DNA of 64,000 nucleotides from Semisulcospira habei (taxonomy: Eukaryota; Mollusca; Gastropoda; Semisulcospiridae), in assembly GCA_036245525.1 (NCBI GenBank), contig BTPG01000006.1, positions 75,064,727 through 75,128,726 of the forward strand, read 5' to 3'. Position numbers and translations under genes: made by a program. The notes beneath the pieces were generated by a model, which did not search any database, was not told the DNA's origin, and saw only the letters and a list, made by a program, of their open reading frames with translations. Of the stretch, positions 38,629-50,170 are shown piece after piece (the first letter of the stretch is position 1; every line of letters starts with the position of its first letter).

Positions 38629-39608
38629 GTACAGTTGAGACTACACTGAATTTATAATTTGAATATGACCTCGCTGGGAGCAGTCATTGATTCATTTTCA
38701 TGTGCTGCATTGTATTCCTCGGTACATGAAGATAGTGCTTCAAGAGATGTTCATCGCACAAATGTTGCCCCCTTGTTCATGCAGCTGTTGGTACTGTTTA
38801 CCGAACTGCTTGTTGCCTGCACAGGAGGGTCGTTTAACACTGAGGTAAACAACTTCATTCGGTTAGTAATTATGATGTCCTTAAAGCAGGCCAACGTGTA
38901 CCTGTCTTGCTTCTGTTGCAAAAGAGCCAGAGAGCCATCTGGATACATTTCGGCTGGAGATGAATGTGGTGCTTTGTAACGACAGCCCTCCAAATGGCAA
39001 TTCCCGAGCGAGCTAAATCACGTGACCAGAATTCCCTGTGGGGATTTCAGACAATGTGCCATAAGCTTACTTTTTTAATGTTTTTTTTTCCACTAGATGA
39101 TATGTCGCTGATTTTACAAGCGTTTGACCATGCGTTCATGTTTGACATGTGAGACGAAGAATGACTTGTGGCCTGGAGAATGGCATTCAGATGTATTTGT
39201 TTCAGTCTTGTCTTTAACCCACTTGTGCACATAGCCACCCATGAGGTTAATTGTCATAATGAGTGATGTACATTGTTCTAGTTTTTCACGCAGATAATGT
39301 ATGGACAGTTTTTTATGTAGGACTTTTTGGTGTCTGGTCTGTTTGTGAAAAAGTCAGCATTGCTGTAAATGTGAACATGACAAGTTGTGTACTTGTATTT
39401 ACCGATGTTTTTTGTGCATTATATTGTGACTTCTGTGTGCGTTCTTAGACTGTCTCTCTCACCATCCAGAATTAGTCTCTCTCCTTCCCCCTGTTCCTGT
39501 TGTCACTGTCACTCGTGGTCTTTATCAGCCATCATTCATCACAGACACTTCTCTCCCAATTCAGTCATGCATGTCACCCAAGAATTAAGCACACAGTTTG
39601 AGGAAGCA

Positions 39609-39673
39609 CAAGAGGCATGGATTCTCATGAGCCCCAGCAATTGCAGGGGCTCATGACAATGTATGTCTCTTGC
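39609..39673. repeat. Palindrome, family A (first of a tandem pair)
   Basis: CAAGAGGCATGGATTCTCAT mirrored by TCATGACAATGTATGTCTCT around CCCCAGCAATTGCAGGGG. Confidence 0.85.
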
Positions 39674-39680
39674 AGACGGA

Positions 39681-39745
39681 CAAGAGGCATGTATTCTTAT
39701 GAGCCCCAAGTAATGCAAGGGCTCATGTGAATCTGTGCCTCTTGC
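39681..39745. repeat. Palindrome, family A (second of a tandem pair)
   Basis: CAAGAGGCATGTATTCTTAT mirrored by ATGTGAATCTGTGCCTCTTG, seven bases after the previous hairpin and in head-to-tail register. Confidence 0.85.
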
Positions 39746-39758
39746 AGCAGACAGTAGC

Positions 39759-39850
39759 TTGACCCTTTTGCTGTCCACGGCACTTTTTGTTGAGGTGATT
39801 CCTGTCGGAATCACCTCAACAAAAAGTGCCATGGACAGACAAAGGGTTAA
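39759..39850. repeat. Full-length hairpin, family D
   Basis: TTGACCCTTTTGCTGTCCAC to GGACAGACAAAGGGTTAA, 92 bp, palindromic end to end (GGCACTTTTTGTTGAGGTGA and mirror) apart from a few unpaired bases and a GTCGG centre. The following repeat-free TTAA fits a TTAA target. Confidence 0.88.
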
Positions 39851-40443
39851 AGGTAGTGTGTTTTGATACTTGAATAGGGAGAAAAGTAACAATGCAAATA
39901 TGTCTTGTATATGACATTAGAAATTTTGCATTTCTCAGGGATATTATGTCAGGGACTGTAATGGTATGGTCAACCATATCTCTTCTTTTAAAAAAAACAA
40001 AAACAGCAGAGGTAGATTTGTTTACCGATGAATATGCCCATCATGTGCAACATTTTCACATAATTTTGTGCTCTCCACACGTGGGCTTTATAAGATCAGA
40101 TCATACATATTCAGGCATGATTTTGTAAACTAAACTTGAGAGCTACGTTTGTCAGCCGCTCAGGTACTCTATCAGTAAGACGGAAATGTGCTCTTGAACT
40201 TTGTTTGTTGCAAGACAGGCAACGTCATGGAAAGAGGTTCAGTGATGTATGTTTTGTAAACGTGTCGTTTGCGAAATGGAGACATAAAAATTTTACTTTT
40301 TAGCAGAAATCAAAGGATGTTTTGTAAGTCAGTGATTGAGAAAAATAATTTACGTGCCTAGAGTATTCAAAACCTGTTTTGGGCGACCATGTTTATGAGA
40401 GATCAACTGTCTGATTCACTTTTGCTTGAAATAAATTTGACTG

Positions 40444-40598
40444 ATAGTTCAAGGGTGGTGCCAGAATAGCTTGGCACCTGAGGCGCGTAGCTATTCTGGC
40501 ACCACCCTTGAACTAACACAGTTGATCTGTCTTCTAATCTGTACTCGTAGGACATTCAGCAAATTTGTAAAATTCAGCCTCAGGATGTTATGGGTTAA
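40444..40598. repeat. Family C element
   Basis: The hairpin GATAGTTCAAGGGTGGTGCC and mirror (to 40515), then CAGCCTCAGGATGTTATGGG ending GGGTTAA at 40598. Confidence 0.8.
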
Positions 40599-41116
40599 GT
40601 GAAGGTGACCCTTTTTGCCCTTCAAAACTTCTCTGGGGCGAGCACCTGTCTTTTAAGACCATGCCCGGAAGGTGGTCACTCAAAACAGGTTCTGCTGTAT
40701 TCCAGACTGTCTTTGACCTTATGAACATATTACCTGGGTTAAACCCACATTTATCTTGTACATATTATTTTCTTTTACTTTTATCTTGGCTTGAGGTCGT
40801 GCCATTTTAAATACCCTCACCTCAGGAACCTGTGTATAGTATTTTGTGTTTTTGTGTGTTGGATGACAAATGTCTGCTTGTGCACAGCTTTTGACTGAGC
40901 AAAATTTTGATGATGCATTTTTATACACTTTGCACCATGCAGCATGTTGTCATGTGTTATTGGTCAACCTCGTATCTTTCTTGCCTACAGGTCAGCCTTG
41001 TCGTATTGTGATCTTTGAGACCCATAAAGACTGACCACATTTGTGGCATTTGCGGTAATGGTGTGCTGAACTTCCTAGGCTCACAAAGTAAAACACACGG
41101 CATGGAAAAAGTCCCC

Positions 41117-41172
41117 TGGCTAACTGGAGCCTTAGCTGTGCGCGGGCCATCTAAGGCTGGAGTGAGTCAGCC
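41117..41172. repeat. Palindrome, family G-like
   Basis: TGGCTAACTGGAGCCTTAGC mirrored by AAGGCTGGAGTGAGTCAGCCA around TGTGCGCGGGCC. Confidence 0.65.
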
Positions 41173-41459
41173 AGAGGAATTTTTGCTCACTGGGCATCTA
41201 CTTGGGAGTCACATACCTGACTGCATTATATCTGATTATTCTGATGCGAGTAATAGGGAGACTTGGAAGACAAACGAAGTTGCGTTTCATTAGTGTCGTC
41301 ACCAGACTGTGTACCACATTACGAACTCATACGACTTCGGTCGTAAATCTTTGTCAAATCGCCAGTTTTCACAAAATGACATTCGCAGGTCGATACTGCT
41401 AAAAAATCCTTATGTGACACAATATGGTATTAGATTTAAGCAGGGGGGTCATTTTAGAA

Positions 41460-42107
41460 GGGAAGAACCAGTCTTTCTTGCTGGCACCCCGTTGGAGGAG
41501 GTGGAGTCCTTCACCTATCTCGGGAGCATCATAGACGAAAAAGGCGGCACTGATGCAGATTTCAGAGCACGAATCCGTAAAGCCAGAGCAGCCTTTCTCC
41601 AGTTGAAAAAAAGTGTGGAGTTCCAGAGAGCTGTCACAACACACCAAAGTCCAGATTTACAACTCCAACGTAAAAGCAGTTCTCCTATATGGAGCAGAGA
41701 CTTGGAGATTGACAAAAACCACAGTCAACAGAGTACAGATCTTCATAAACAGTTGCCTTAGAAGAATTTTGAAAATCCACTGGCCAGAGAAGATCAGCAA
41801 CGTCAGACTCTGGGAGAGAACAGAGCAGATAACAGCAGAGAATGAAATTGGACGAAGAAGATGGGGATGGATTGGTCACAGTCTGAGAAAGCCAGCTTCC
41901 AATATCACTAGGCAGGCATTGTCATGGAACCCCCAGAGAAAGAGGAAAAGAGGCAGGCCGAGAAACACCTGGCGTCCAGACCTTCAAGCAGACATCAAGA
42001 GACTGGGAACCACCTGGAGTAAAATCGAAGGAGAAGCACAGGACAGGAGTTGCTGGAGGTCTCTCGTCGACGGCCTATACCTGGGGAGGGGTGACAGGCG
42101 TAAGTAA
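41460..42107 (+). pseudogene. LINE 3' fragment with 12-bp TSD, same family as 11570-14293
   Basis: 5'-truncated LINE tail on plus. It is flanked by GTCATTTTAGAA at 41448-41459 and 42108-42119, and ends in TAAGTAA. It encodes the RT thumb region (FLAGTPLEEVESFTYLGSII, then GTDADFRARIRKARAAFLQL). A frame change follows near the A run at 41607-41613, and the next frame reads LLYGAETWRLTKTTVNRVQI, then GRRRWGWIGHSLRKP and GRPRNTWRPDLQADIKRLG. Its uninterrupted sequence at 41852-41862 is the empty-site counterpart of SINE copy 3. Confidence 0.93.
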
Positions 42108-42900
42108 GTCATTTTAGAAATGAAGTCTGTCAACAATTATTACTTAAATACCACTAAAATATGCTTTTATGTCGGTTTTCTGAACCCCACTTTCATCAGC
42201 TTATCGGCTCTGAACCCCACTTTCATCGGCTCTTGCTGCGAAGCCTACAAGCTAGCAGTCATCGCTTCGAGCCGGCTGTGTTGATTCACTTTCACTGTTG
42301 TCATTTATGCATCCAACATGTCACAAGTTTATTTGGTATGGCTGATAGTTCACTTTTATTGTGTATGCAAAGCCAAACATGACTTATTTGTTCAATTTTT
42401 TTGTGTCAGTCCGCAGAAATTGACAGCGATATCCGATGTAGCGATACTGCAACTAGTCGAGTGCGTGCCAGTAAAGAGTTGCCCTCCTTTTGCCAGCGAA
42501 ATGTCTTTCGTTGGCCATCTTAAGCTGCATCAGTGGTTTGCATAGCTGGTTTGGTATTGTAGGACTGAAACAAAATGAAGATGATTGGTCGTTCTAAGTC
42601 TCCCTACTATTTCGGCTGATTGTGTGTGTGTGAGGTACAACGTTGTCCAACTGCACCGATGCCATGCATGTGTGTTCTGCACCACACATTTGGAAGTATG
42701 CTGTACATATAAGTACATTCGTGTGTGCTTCTGCACTCGGTCTTTTGAAAGCATTGTGTGCACTGTACCATACAACCAGTTTTGCTCTGATTATTTTAAT
42801 GATTTGTTGCATTCTAGCCAAGTTTAACCTTCGCCCCAAGGTCCCATTTCTCAAATTTTGGAGGTGTTGACTAACGACTATGTATCAGTGGCAGGGGATG

Positions 42901-42996
42901 GATTGACCATGATGATTCAAGGGTAGTGCCAGATTAGCTTGGCGCCTGAAGGCGCCAAGCTAATCTGGCACTACCCTTGAATTATCATGGTCAATC
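42901..42996. repeat. Near-perfect hairpin, family C, 47-bp arms
   Basis: Arms 42901-42947 and 42950-42996 with a 2-nt loop and a single mismatch (GATGATTC against GATAATTC). It is almost identical in sequence to the perfect hairpin at 31863. A degenerate family C half follows at about 43198-43262. Confidence 0.92.
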
Positions 42997-43481
42997 AATC
43001 TCCTGCTGTAGGGACTTGAGGCGAACTGGGTTAACCCAGTGACTACTAGTGATGATACCATTTGACGGAAAAGACGCGTAACCATGTGCCTTTTCCATAA
43101 AGCGATATCGTTGGCAGTGGTCAAGGCGTGACACACTGAGGTTAGAACTCCCACATTTGGGGACTCGTTTCTGAGGATACATTTCAGTTCCTGATATACC
43201 ATGATAGTTGAAGGGTGGTGCCAGAATAACTAGTACGAGAGGATAGCTTGGCGCCCAGAGGCCAGACTACCTTGATCTTGTTGTATTGTGTCGGGGCCGA
43301 ATGGGATTTACGACTGGAACCTCAAACTTACTCCATTTAGACTGACCTTTTGGCTGTCACGACATATAGTGCTCCCGACAGCTGAGGGGTTAACATTGAG
43401 CAAATTTACATACACTGCTTACCCATGGTGCTTGATACTCCATGGTCTCTTGGGACTCGCGAAGGTCTGGTGTCTACTTGG

Positions 43482-43574
43482 TTAACCCTCTGCGTGTCGG
43501 TAGCAGTTTCTAGTCGTGATAATTTCTATAGGAATCATTCCGACTAAAACCGCTACTGACACCCAGAAGGTTAA
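43482..43574. repeat. Full-length hairpin, family D
   Basis: TTAACCCTCTGCGTGTCGGT to GACACCCAGAAGGTTAA, 93 bp, palindromic throughout (TAGCAGTTTCTAGTCG and CGACTAAAACCGCTA). Confidence 0.88.
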
Positions 43575-43965
43575 TTTTAACAGAAGCATTTTGGAGAAAG
43601 CTTTGCAGAATTCAGTATATGGGTCTGTGCACAATCACTCAATGAAACGTTTCATTTTTTTTCATTTTTAAAAAAATTTTATTTAAAAAAAACAAACAGA
43701 AAAATAGAGGAGGCTTCAGCTTTTTGTTTCCTTTATTTGATGGTTGTGGCTCAGCCGCGCTCAGGACATGTTACAAAAATTCTGTGAAGACAGGATTGCT
43801 AAAATGCATTTTGAGCAATGTTTAGGAATGATATTGCATGTATATGTGTTTTTTAAAGGATTCATTCCTTTTGAAATTTTGTGTGACAGCTGTGCTGTGC
43901 AAGTTGCTAAAAGTGTTACCTATTGTGTATGCCAGATATGACTATCTTTTTTTTGTTTCTTGGTG

Positions 43966-44032
43966 TGTGCTGGTCTGTGATTTTGGATCTTATGGCTGAA
44001 AGCTGTAAGGTCCAAAATCACAGACTAGCACA
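43966..44032. repeat. Palindrome, family B
   Basis: TGTGCTGGTCTGTGATTTTG mirrored by CAAAATCACAGACTAGCACA around GATCTTATGGCTGAAAGCTG. Confidence 0.88.
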
Positions 44033-44433
44033 TTTTAAGAATAGTGTATGTTACATGCTATTGCTTAATCACATTTCTGATAAATATTACATGTGTTACC
44101 CTTGGTATATATGTATTTCTTGAAAACATTGAAAGTTGCTTACATGCTTGTAGTTTTGTATCGATTGTGAATGCAAGTGTCAGGTTACGTGTGTACATAT
44201 ACATAGAGAGATGCATATTTACCGTTATTTGTGTCAGTGTTGGGGTAGTCAACACAGCCATTTCATCGTTAGGCACAAGCTTGTACATAGGGTGTAAGTG
44301 TTGGTGTGTTTGTCACTGTACCGCAGTACTGGGCATGCTACTGAAATCGTTTATGAGTGAATACTTTGTGCTTACAATTTTTTTTTAACTGTTGCATTTT
44401 TTTTTTCATAGCTTTCAGTCTCTATGATTTTCT

Positions 44434-44485
44434 TTGAACCCTTTGGCTGTCGACAAAAAGTGCTACTGACAGCCAGAAGGGTTAA
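44434..44485. repeat. Short family D hairpin
   Basis: TTGAACCCTTTGGCTGTCGA to CTGACAGCCAGAAGGGTTAA, 52 bp: the terminal arms joined with the internal GATTCCTGCAGGAATC part deleted. Confidence 0.8.
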
Positions 44486-44539
44486 CTGCTTCACACATAA
44501 TATTTGTCAGTTTAGTCACTTTGAAAAACTGTACCAGCC

Positions 44540-44586
44540 TCTCTGGTTGTCTCCTTCAGTTCGCTACTGGGAGGCAACCAGTGTGA
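44540..44586. repeat. Palindrome, family E, short
   Basis: CTCTGGTTGTCTCCTTCAGT mirrored by GGGAGGCAACCAGTGTG. A (TC)n/C-tract microsatellite follows at about 44615-44680. Confidence 0.7.
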
Positions 44587-44962
44587 GTGTATACCAGCTT
44601 CTATACCCTTCTCTCTCCTCTCTCTCTCTTGCTCTCTCTGTCGCCTCTCCCCCCCCCCCCCCCCTCTCTCTCTCTCTCTGGTAACTAGTTTTGGTGCTCA
44701 GATGTCATGACATTGTGTACAGTAGTTGTTTTAAGCTGCTGTTCTATTGTGTTTTCACTTCTCAGTTCTAACTCAGACTCCGAAATGCTTAATCATTTTG
44801 ATTCGCTGGAATGTGAGCTCGCACTATTCTCTGTTTCTGCCCCCTTTTTCCAGCAGAGCGTTTTTTTAATAATCGCTATCAGCACATCAAATACACTATG
44901 GAAGGCAGTCAGTAAATCTGCTCGCGCTGCTTCTTCCACGCACAGACCAGCATAATAGAAGC

Positions 44963-45159
44963 AGGCAAGAGATTCTCATTAGCTTTCACATCTGCGGGCG
45001 TCATGAGGATCTATGTTTATTCGAGACAGAAGGTGCTTATCAATCAGTGTATCTATGACAGTGTGATAGAGGCCCTTTCTACTGATGAGAAAAGGCATAG
45101 ATCCTCAGGAGTCCCATCATGCAAGTTACAGGACCATGACCCATGAGAATCTGTGCCTA
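44963..45159. repeat. Two degenerate family A palindromes
   Basis: 44963-45025 (AAGAGATTCTCATTAGCTTT and the ATGAGGATCTATGTTTAT mirror) and 45089-45159 (AAAGGCATAGATCCTCAGGA with CCATGAGAATCTGTGCCTAA). Confidence 0.6.
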
Positions 45160-45746
45160 AGATTTGCTTTTTCAGTTCACACAATTTTAATTTCCAGGCT
45201 GAAATGTATGGAGGGGGAAGGGAGATGCGCTATTGTGGTTTGCACTTGCAGTGAGTTTCAGCCGGTTTCTTTTGTTTTTCAGTAACTGTACATCAATGAC
45301 CATAAAAATGAACACACTTTTTCCCCCCTTTCGTTCTGGTAAAGACAGAGTCGGATTCACTACGGAATATACTTGAATCTGCTGAGGCACATATACAGGC
45401 GTGTTTACTTCTGAAAACTCACAAATTTAAAAGCCATGTTACAAATTAAAATATCTACTGACATGGGCTTGGACAGGGCTGTTATTTGGTTGAGGGCTTA
45501 GGGGGCAGTACAAGGCTAGAGCCAGCCTTGAAGGCTTTCAGCGGAACTGCCATCAGATGGTACGGCAGAAGGTTCTCTGTTCCGTCTGATGTGCACAGAG
45601 ACAAATGAACCTATCAAGAAACATATACATTCCACCGTTACCGCATACTTTCACTTTCACGAGGATAAATATATTCTTGTTTTTACATCAGACGGATGGC
45701 ATTCACTGTTTAGCAATGTTAACCTATAACCATAGACAAAACTCCC

Positions 45747-45810
45747 CAAGAGGCATAGATCTTCATGAGTTCCGCGCAGTGTGCGGGGGCTTGTGAGAAG
45801 CTAAATGTAT
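45747..45810. repeat. Palindrome, family A, degenerate
   Basis: CAAGAGGCATAGATCTTCAT with the eroded right arm GGGCTTGTGAGAAGC. A further isolated right arm (GAGAATCTATGCCTCTTGCA) is at about 46433-46452. Confidence 0.55.
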
Positions 45811-46595
45811 TTCTGAGTCGAATTGCCTTTATGCTGCTATGCTTACGTAGTTTAATCGGGTTGTGGTGATGAAGAGAACACAGGCAAAACGTCGACGGCT
45901 GCAGGAGTCGCATATGCTCATACGCGTGCGTCTAGGAGTAGGTAGTAGGTGCAGTCGTACGAATCTGTATGTATCTTGCTGGCTAGTGTTGCCTTTATGC
46001 TGCTATGTTTATGCAGCCAGGATAAAATTGCGACCACCGAGCCCAAAACCAGACACCCATAGCTGTCAACACGTGCGATTCGACGACCGTCCCGGCTCTG
46101 CGGCGTAGGATAGTGCGATGCTCATGCTCCCTATAGGTTCACGGCAGTGCAAACTCGATTCTGGAGACAAACTTCTGGCAAATGTTGAATTTTTTTTTTT
46201 TAAAGTGACACTTTCTATCAGTGTATGTATAGTAAGGAAAATGCTTAAGCTGTTTTTCTGTGTCTCTGTTGGGCAAAAGCTGTTTAGATTGTCTTATTTG
46301 TTTATCAGCGAAACGTTTGCTGCCCTGCATCTTATTACTAGATGGTTGGTGATTCTATGAGGTGGATATATTTTCACGCTCTTCCACACGATTTTACCTT
46401 TTGCTAGTTCTCAGCTCCTTAACAGTTTGACTGAGAATCTATGCCTCTTGCAAACGGACTTGATAGTAGTCAGATCTCTTGTGAGTCCTTTGCAATGTGA
46501 ATGGCGACAGTGTGCATTTTGTATTGTGTTGATTACACAGTGTTGGTAGCCCTTGAAAAAAAACGTGAGAAGCGTGCTTGTTTAATTCAGTCATC

Positions 46596-46794
46596 TACAG
46601 CAGAACCTGTTTCGTGCGAGCACCTGTTTTGCAAGAGAAAAAAAAAAGTGGTATTCGGAGACAAATGTTTTCTCAAGAGAAATCTTGGAAGGGCAAAAAG
46701 TGTCGCCTCTCATTGGCAACGGCCACTAAAATGAAGGTCTTTAATGACAGGTGATGTCTCGAAAGGGTAGTCACTCGAAACAGGTTCTGATGTA
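46596..46794. repeat. MITE with TACAGCAGAACC inverted ends
   Basis: TACAGCAGAACCTGTTTCGT at the left and AACAGGTTCTGATGTA at the right, about 199 bp, related to 38304-38513. Confidence 0.75.
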
Positions 46795-47640
46795 TTGTGA
46801 AAGAACAGTACATCATATATAATGGCGAATTTGCATGCCTTTCACATAATTTAAAATTGAAACTTTGCTGTTGCCTGGTAGGGTCAATACATAATACCTT
46901 TTGACTTTTTGAACAACAACAACAAAAAAAAAAAATGGATGCCATACTTTTCAACACTGAAAAAAGAACTTTATGAATGCGGTGTTGTCAGTCTGCACAA
47001 ACAACAACCTGCACAAGTACCTATTGCTAGACTATGACACTTCTTACAGAAATGCAGTTCAATCTTATGACAAAATGCTTCAGTGTATATGAGAAGAATT
47101 CTAAGTGAATGATACTGAAGCCTCACGTTAAAGAATGCTTGTGCACAATACTGTTTGTGGTTCTCTGTATTTTTCCTTTAAGGAAAGATACTAGTGCAGT
47201 ATGTGTTAGTATGTGTGTAAATTTATATGTGTACCAATACAATGTACCCCTACACTAGTTTGACTGTGCCCTTCTGTGTATCATTACCAGTAGTATGTTT
47301 TGAATGAACCATTCTTTGAACGAGTGTAAATTTTCAGTACATTGTAGGAGCTATATTGTGTTACCGTACATGTACATGATTGACTTATTTTTTATGAAAT
47401 ATACAGCAAGTAATGTGCCATGCCATACCACTTGTACATCATTGGTGTATGGTTGGGTGTGTTTGTACACCCCAGTCTCTGCCATGAGGTTGGAGGTTGG
47501 GTGCATGTGCACCCACTTTCTGCCATCAGGTTGGATGCATGTGCACCCACTTTCTGCCATCAATCGCCCGAAGAGCTGTAAGAGTATTTAAATGTAACTC
47601 ACTCAGTCCTGAAACATTTCAGCAGAGGATGGATTGACTG

Positions 47641-47713
47641 TGATAGTTAAAGGGTATTGCCAGATTAGCTTGGTGCCATCAGGTGCCAAGCTAATATAAC
47701 ACTACCCTTTCAA
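47641..47713. repeat. Hairpin, family C, partly decayed
   Basis: TGATAGTTAAAGGGTATTGC and GCTAATATAACACTACCCTT, with TTGGTGCCATCAGGTGCCAA at the tip. Confidence 0.7.
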
Positions 47714-48017
47714 CTGCACTCAACCCTGTTGAGGCAGCCACCTGTAGAAAACAACTACCCGGTACCTGTCTTAAGGTGGACACATGTTTTGGGTCCAACG
47801 ATTTTACTGCTTTCAAAATAACCATGAAAACACAGTCCCTTGGTGGTCGCTTGATACAGGTGAGGGCCTGTTATTTTAGAACTTACAGCCAACGGCCGTA
47901 ATGTTCAAGATCATTGACTGGCATGCAAATTAGGACTGCATCAACTTCATCATGGTTGCCCCATCCCTTGCCCTGACAATGCATGTCTCAAATTTGAGAC
48001 ATTCAGAACTGAAGGGG

Positions 48018-48087
48018 TTAATCCCCTTGTGCAAGAAGCCACCGATACTGTAAACTGTGCTGGCAGCTGCATGCACAAGGGGGTTAA
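48018..48087. repeat. TTAA-type hairpin, family F
   Basis: TTAATCCCCTTGTGCAAGAA to CATGCACAAGGGGGTTAA, 70 bp. Interior GCCACCGATACTGTAAACTG and GTGCTGGCAGC. Paralogue at 54838-54907. Confidence 0.82.
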
Positions 48088-48290
48088 TGCTGTTGAGGAG
48101 TTAAGGTTGATTAGAGCAGGACTCGTACAGTCTAAAGGGTGAGGACCTTTTGCCATGAGGATCAGACAAGTCATACTATTTTTGTCTCATCGTATCATTT
48201 TGTCTTCTCTTTTCCCCTTGCATCAAATATAAATGGAAATGTGCTTTGTATTTGTATTTTGGGTTTTGTTGTGGTGTGATGAGATGTGTG

Positions 48291-48341
48291 TCACACTGGT
48301 TGTCTCCCGTGTTTCGCAACCGCTTTAGACAACCAGTGTGT
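48291..48341. repeat. Palindrome, family E
   Basis: TCACACTGGTTGTCTCCCGT mirrored by TTTAGACAACCAGTGTGTG. Confidence 0.75.
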
Positions 48342-48451
48342 GTACATGAGTGTGTCTGTGTTTGTGTCATGATAGAGTAATAAAGTTGCAGGTGCAGACG
48401 CATTTATGCACACACAAAAGGGAGAATACAATGACTGATAAACTTATGAGA

Positions 48452-48537
48452 TTAACCCTTTGGGTGTTGGTAGCGGTTCTAGTGATGGTTCCTGCAGGAA
48501 TCGTGACTAAAACCACTACCAATATCCAAAGGGTTAA
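48452..48537. repeat. Full-length hairpin, family D
   Basis: TTAACCCTTTGGGTGTTGGT to CCAATATCCAAAGGGTTAA, 86 bp, centred on CCTGCAGG, arms about 40 bp with few mismatches. Confidence 0.9.
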
Positions 48538-48911
48538 TCTGGAAATGTATGATTGTCACTAGCCGTCCAGTTGACTTGCCGTCCAGTTGACTTGGTTATG
48601 ACTAATAGAGGAAACATACCTGCATCCTTTTACAACATCATCCCTTGTTGATAATGAAAACAACTGGTGCAGAAAAGAAAAACGGGTCGTAAAAGACTGG
48701 TGCTCTCTCGGGAGAAATCTTTAAGGGTAAAACATGTTGCCTGTCTGTAAAGACCAGTTTAGCTCGTTGCAGCCATGACGGTCTTAATCGCAGGCGATCT
48801 CTCATAACATGGTCGCTCAAAATAGGCTCCTGTATTGCATATAAATGTATCACCATTGTCGGTTTCAAAAGTTGTTAATCCGCCACTGAAAAACGTCACT
48901 AGTCGTATTCT

Positions 48912-49102
48912 TATGGTACCTCCGTGTCACCGCGGATTCCCTTCAATAACGATTGTGTGGTACCTTTGTGTCACCGCGGATATAATAGTTATCTTTTCTT
49001 GTGGTATGTACATGTAAGGTGACCTGCCTTTGGTACCTCTGTGTCATCGCGGATACCCAGCAATTTATGGCCTGTGTATGGTACCTATGAGTCACCGCGG
49101 AT
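48912..49102 (+). repeat. Four spaced copies of GGTACCTCYGTGTCACCGCGGAT
   Basis: Copies of a 23-26-bp word at 48912-48937, 48956-48981, 49030-49054 and 49077-49102, all in the same orientation. Each holds GGTACC and CCGCGGAT with 1-3 changes. Spacers of 18, 48 and 22 bp are unrelated to each other. Function unknown. Confidence 0.85.
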
Positions 49103-50162
49103 CTCATACTTTGGCACCGGTATCACTCTTTGCATGCACAAAATAACAATAAAAACAGCACATTGACAGTCTCATTTCTTGGCTATGAACCCGATTCCTT
49201 ACCAACCCCACACCCAAGCACAGCTGAAATCAGCGTGCCCCTCAAATCACTACGTCAACGGCAACTCAACATAGGCCCACAATTGTCCACTGGATAAGCT
49301 CAGGATGGTATGAATCAAAGCACCAAACATGTCTCCTCTCATCTAACCAGAAATTTCCAGCAAATTCTAACATTCAGCCCTACTACAAATTTTTAAACAA
49401 GGCAAAAATTATTAAAAAAAACACCGGTCCTTGCACTGCCTGAACTGGACAAATTTGACTATGTAATGTGACCTATAGTTCGGCTGTTCTTTCTTTAATA
49501 AAGTGAACAAAAATCATGCTTCCTAAATGATCAAGATACAATTCTTTTCATTCGACGAAATGATGATAATCACTGTAAAAGTCAATATCACTTGTATTAT
49601 TCTTAGCATCTTTGTATTACTTCCGGTTTACTTCGCGCATGGGCATTGGGTCTGGCAACGCATCTAAACAACCGTAAATTTGTCGATCCACATGTACAGA
49701 ACGAACGGAGCTAGGGACACTACCGTGTGAAAGTGATGAAACAGCAGGACTGAATTTAAAGAAACATGCATGGACCGTCCGTTCTGAGAGGAAAATTGCA
49801 TCAGGTAAGAAGCGAAGAATGTTTTCCATGTAGTCCAAACATGCAGCAGGTGCCCCAAGTGCGTGCATGGTCACATCGCGGCGCGAACTGTGGATTAGAG
49901 GAGATTAGAAGTACTGTGTGAGGGCAGATAGGTTTATTGATTTTATGTCAGAATGATGTTAAATGTGACTTGGGCAGTAATTAGATGAAAAGAACGTCAC
50001 AGTTTATGACACAATTTCATGTTTGTGTGTAACATAAGCGATTTATGACGTTACTTGTGTTGAACAGGTGCCTGGGAGTCCACGAAGTCTAACTCGTTAC
50101 TCCCTGAGGACGAAATTATAAATTTTTTTGGTAGATATTCTCTGAGGTCTGTATCACAGTTT
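49103..50162. other. Intergenic; one minor ORF
   Basis: Holds an 85-codon minus-strand frame (49617-49874) starting ATG. It has a mixed, not low-complexity, composition (MTMHALGAPAACLDYMENIL at the start). I recognise no domain and it has no visible splice partner. Otherwise no feature seen. Confidence 0.25.
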
Positions 50163-50170
50163 AGAAGACA

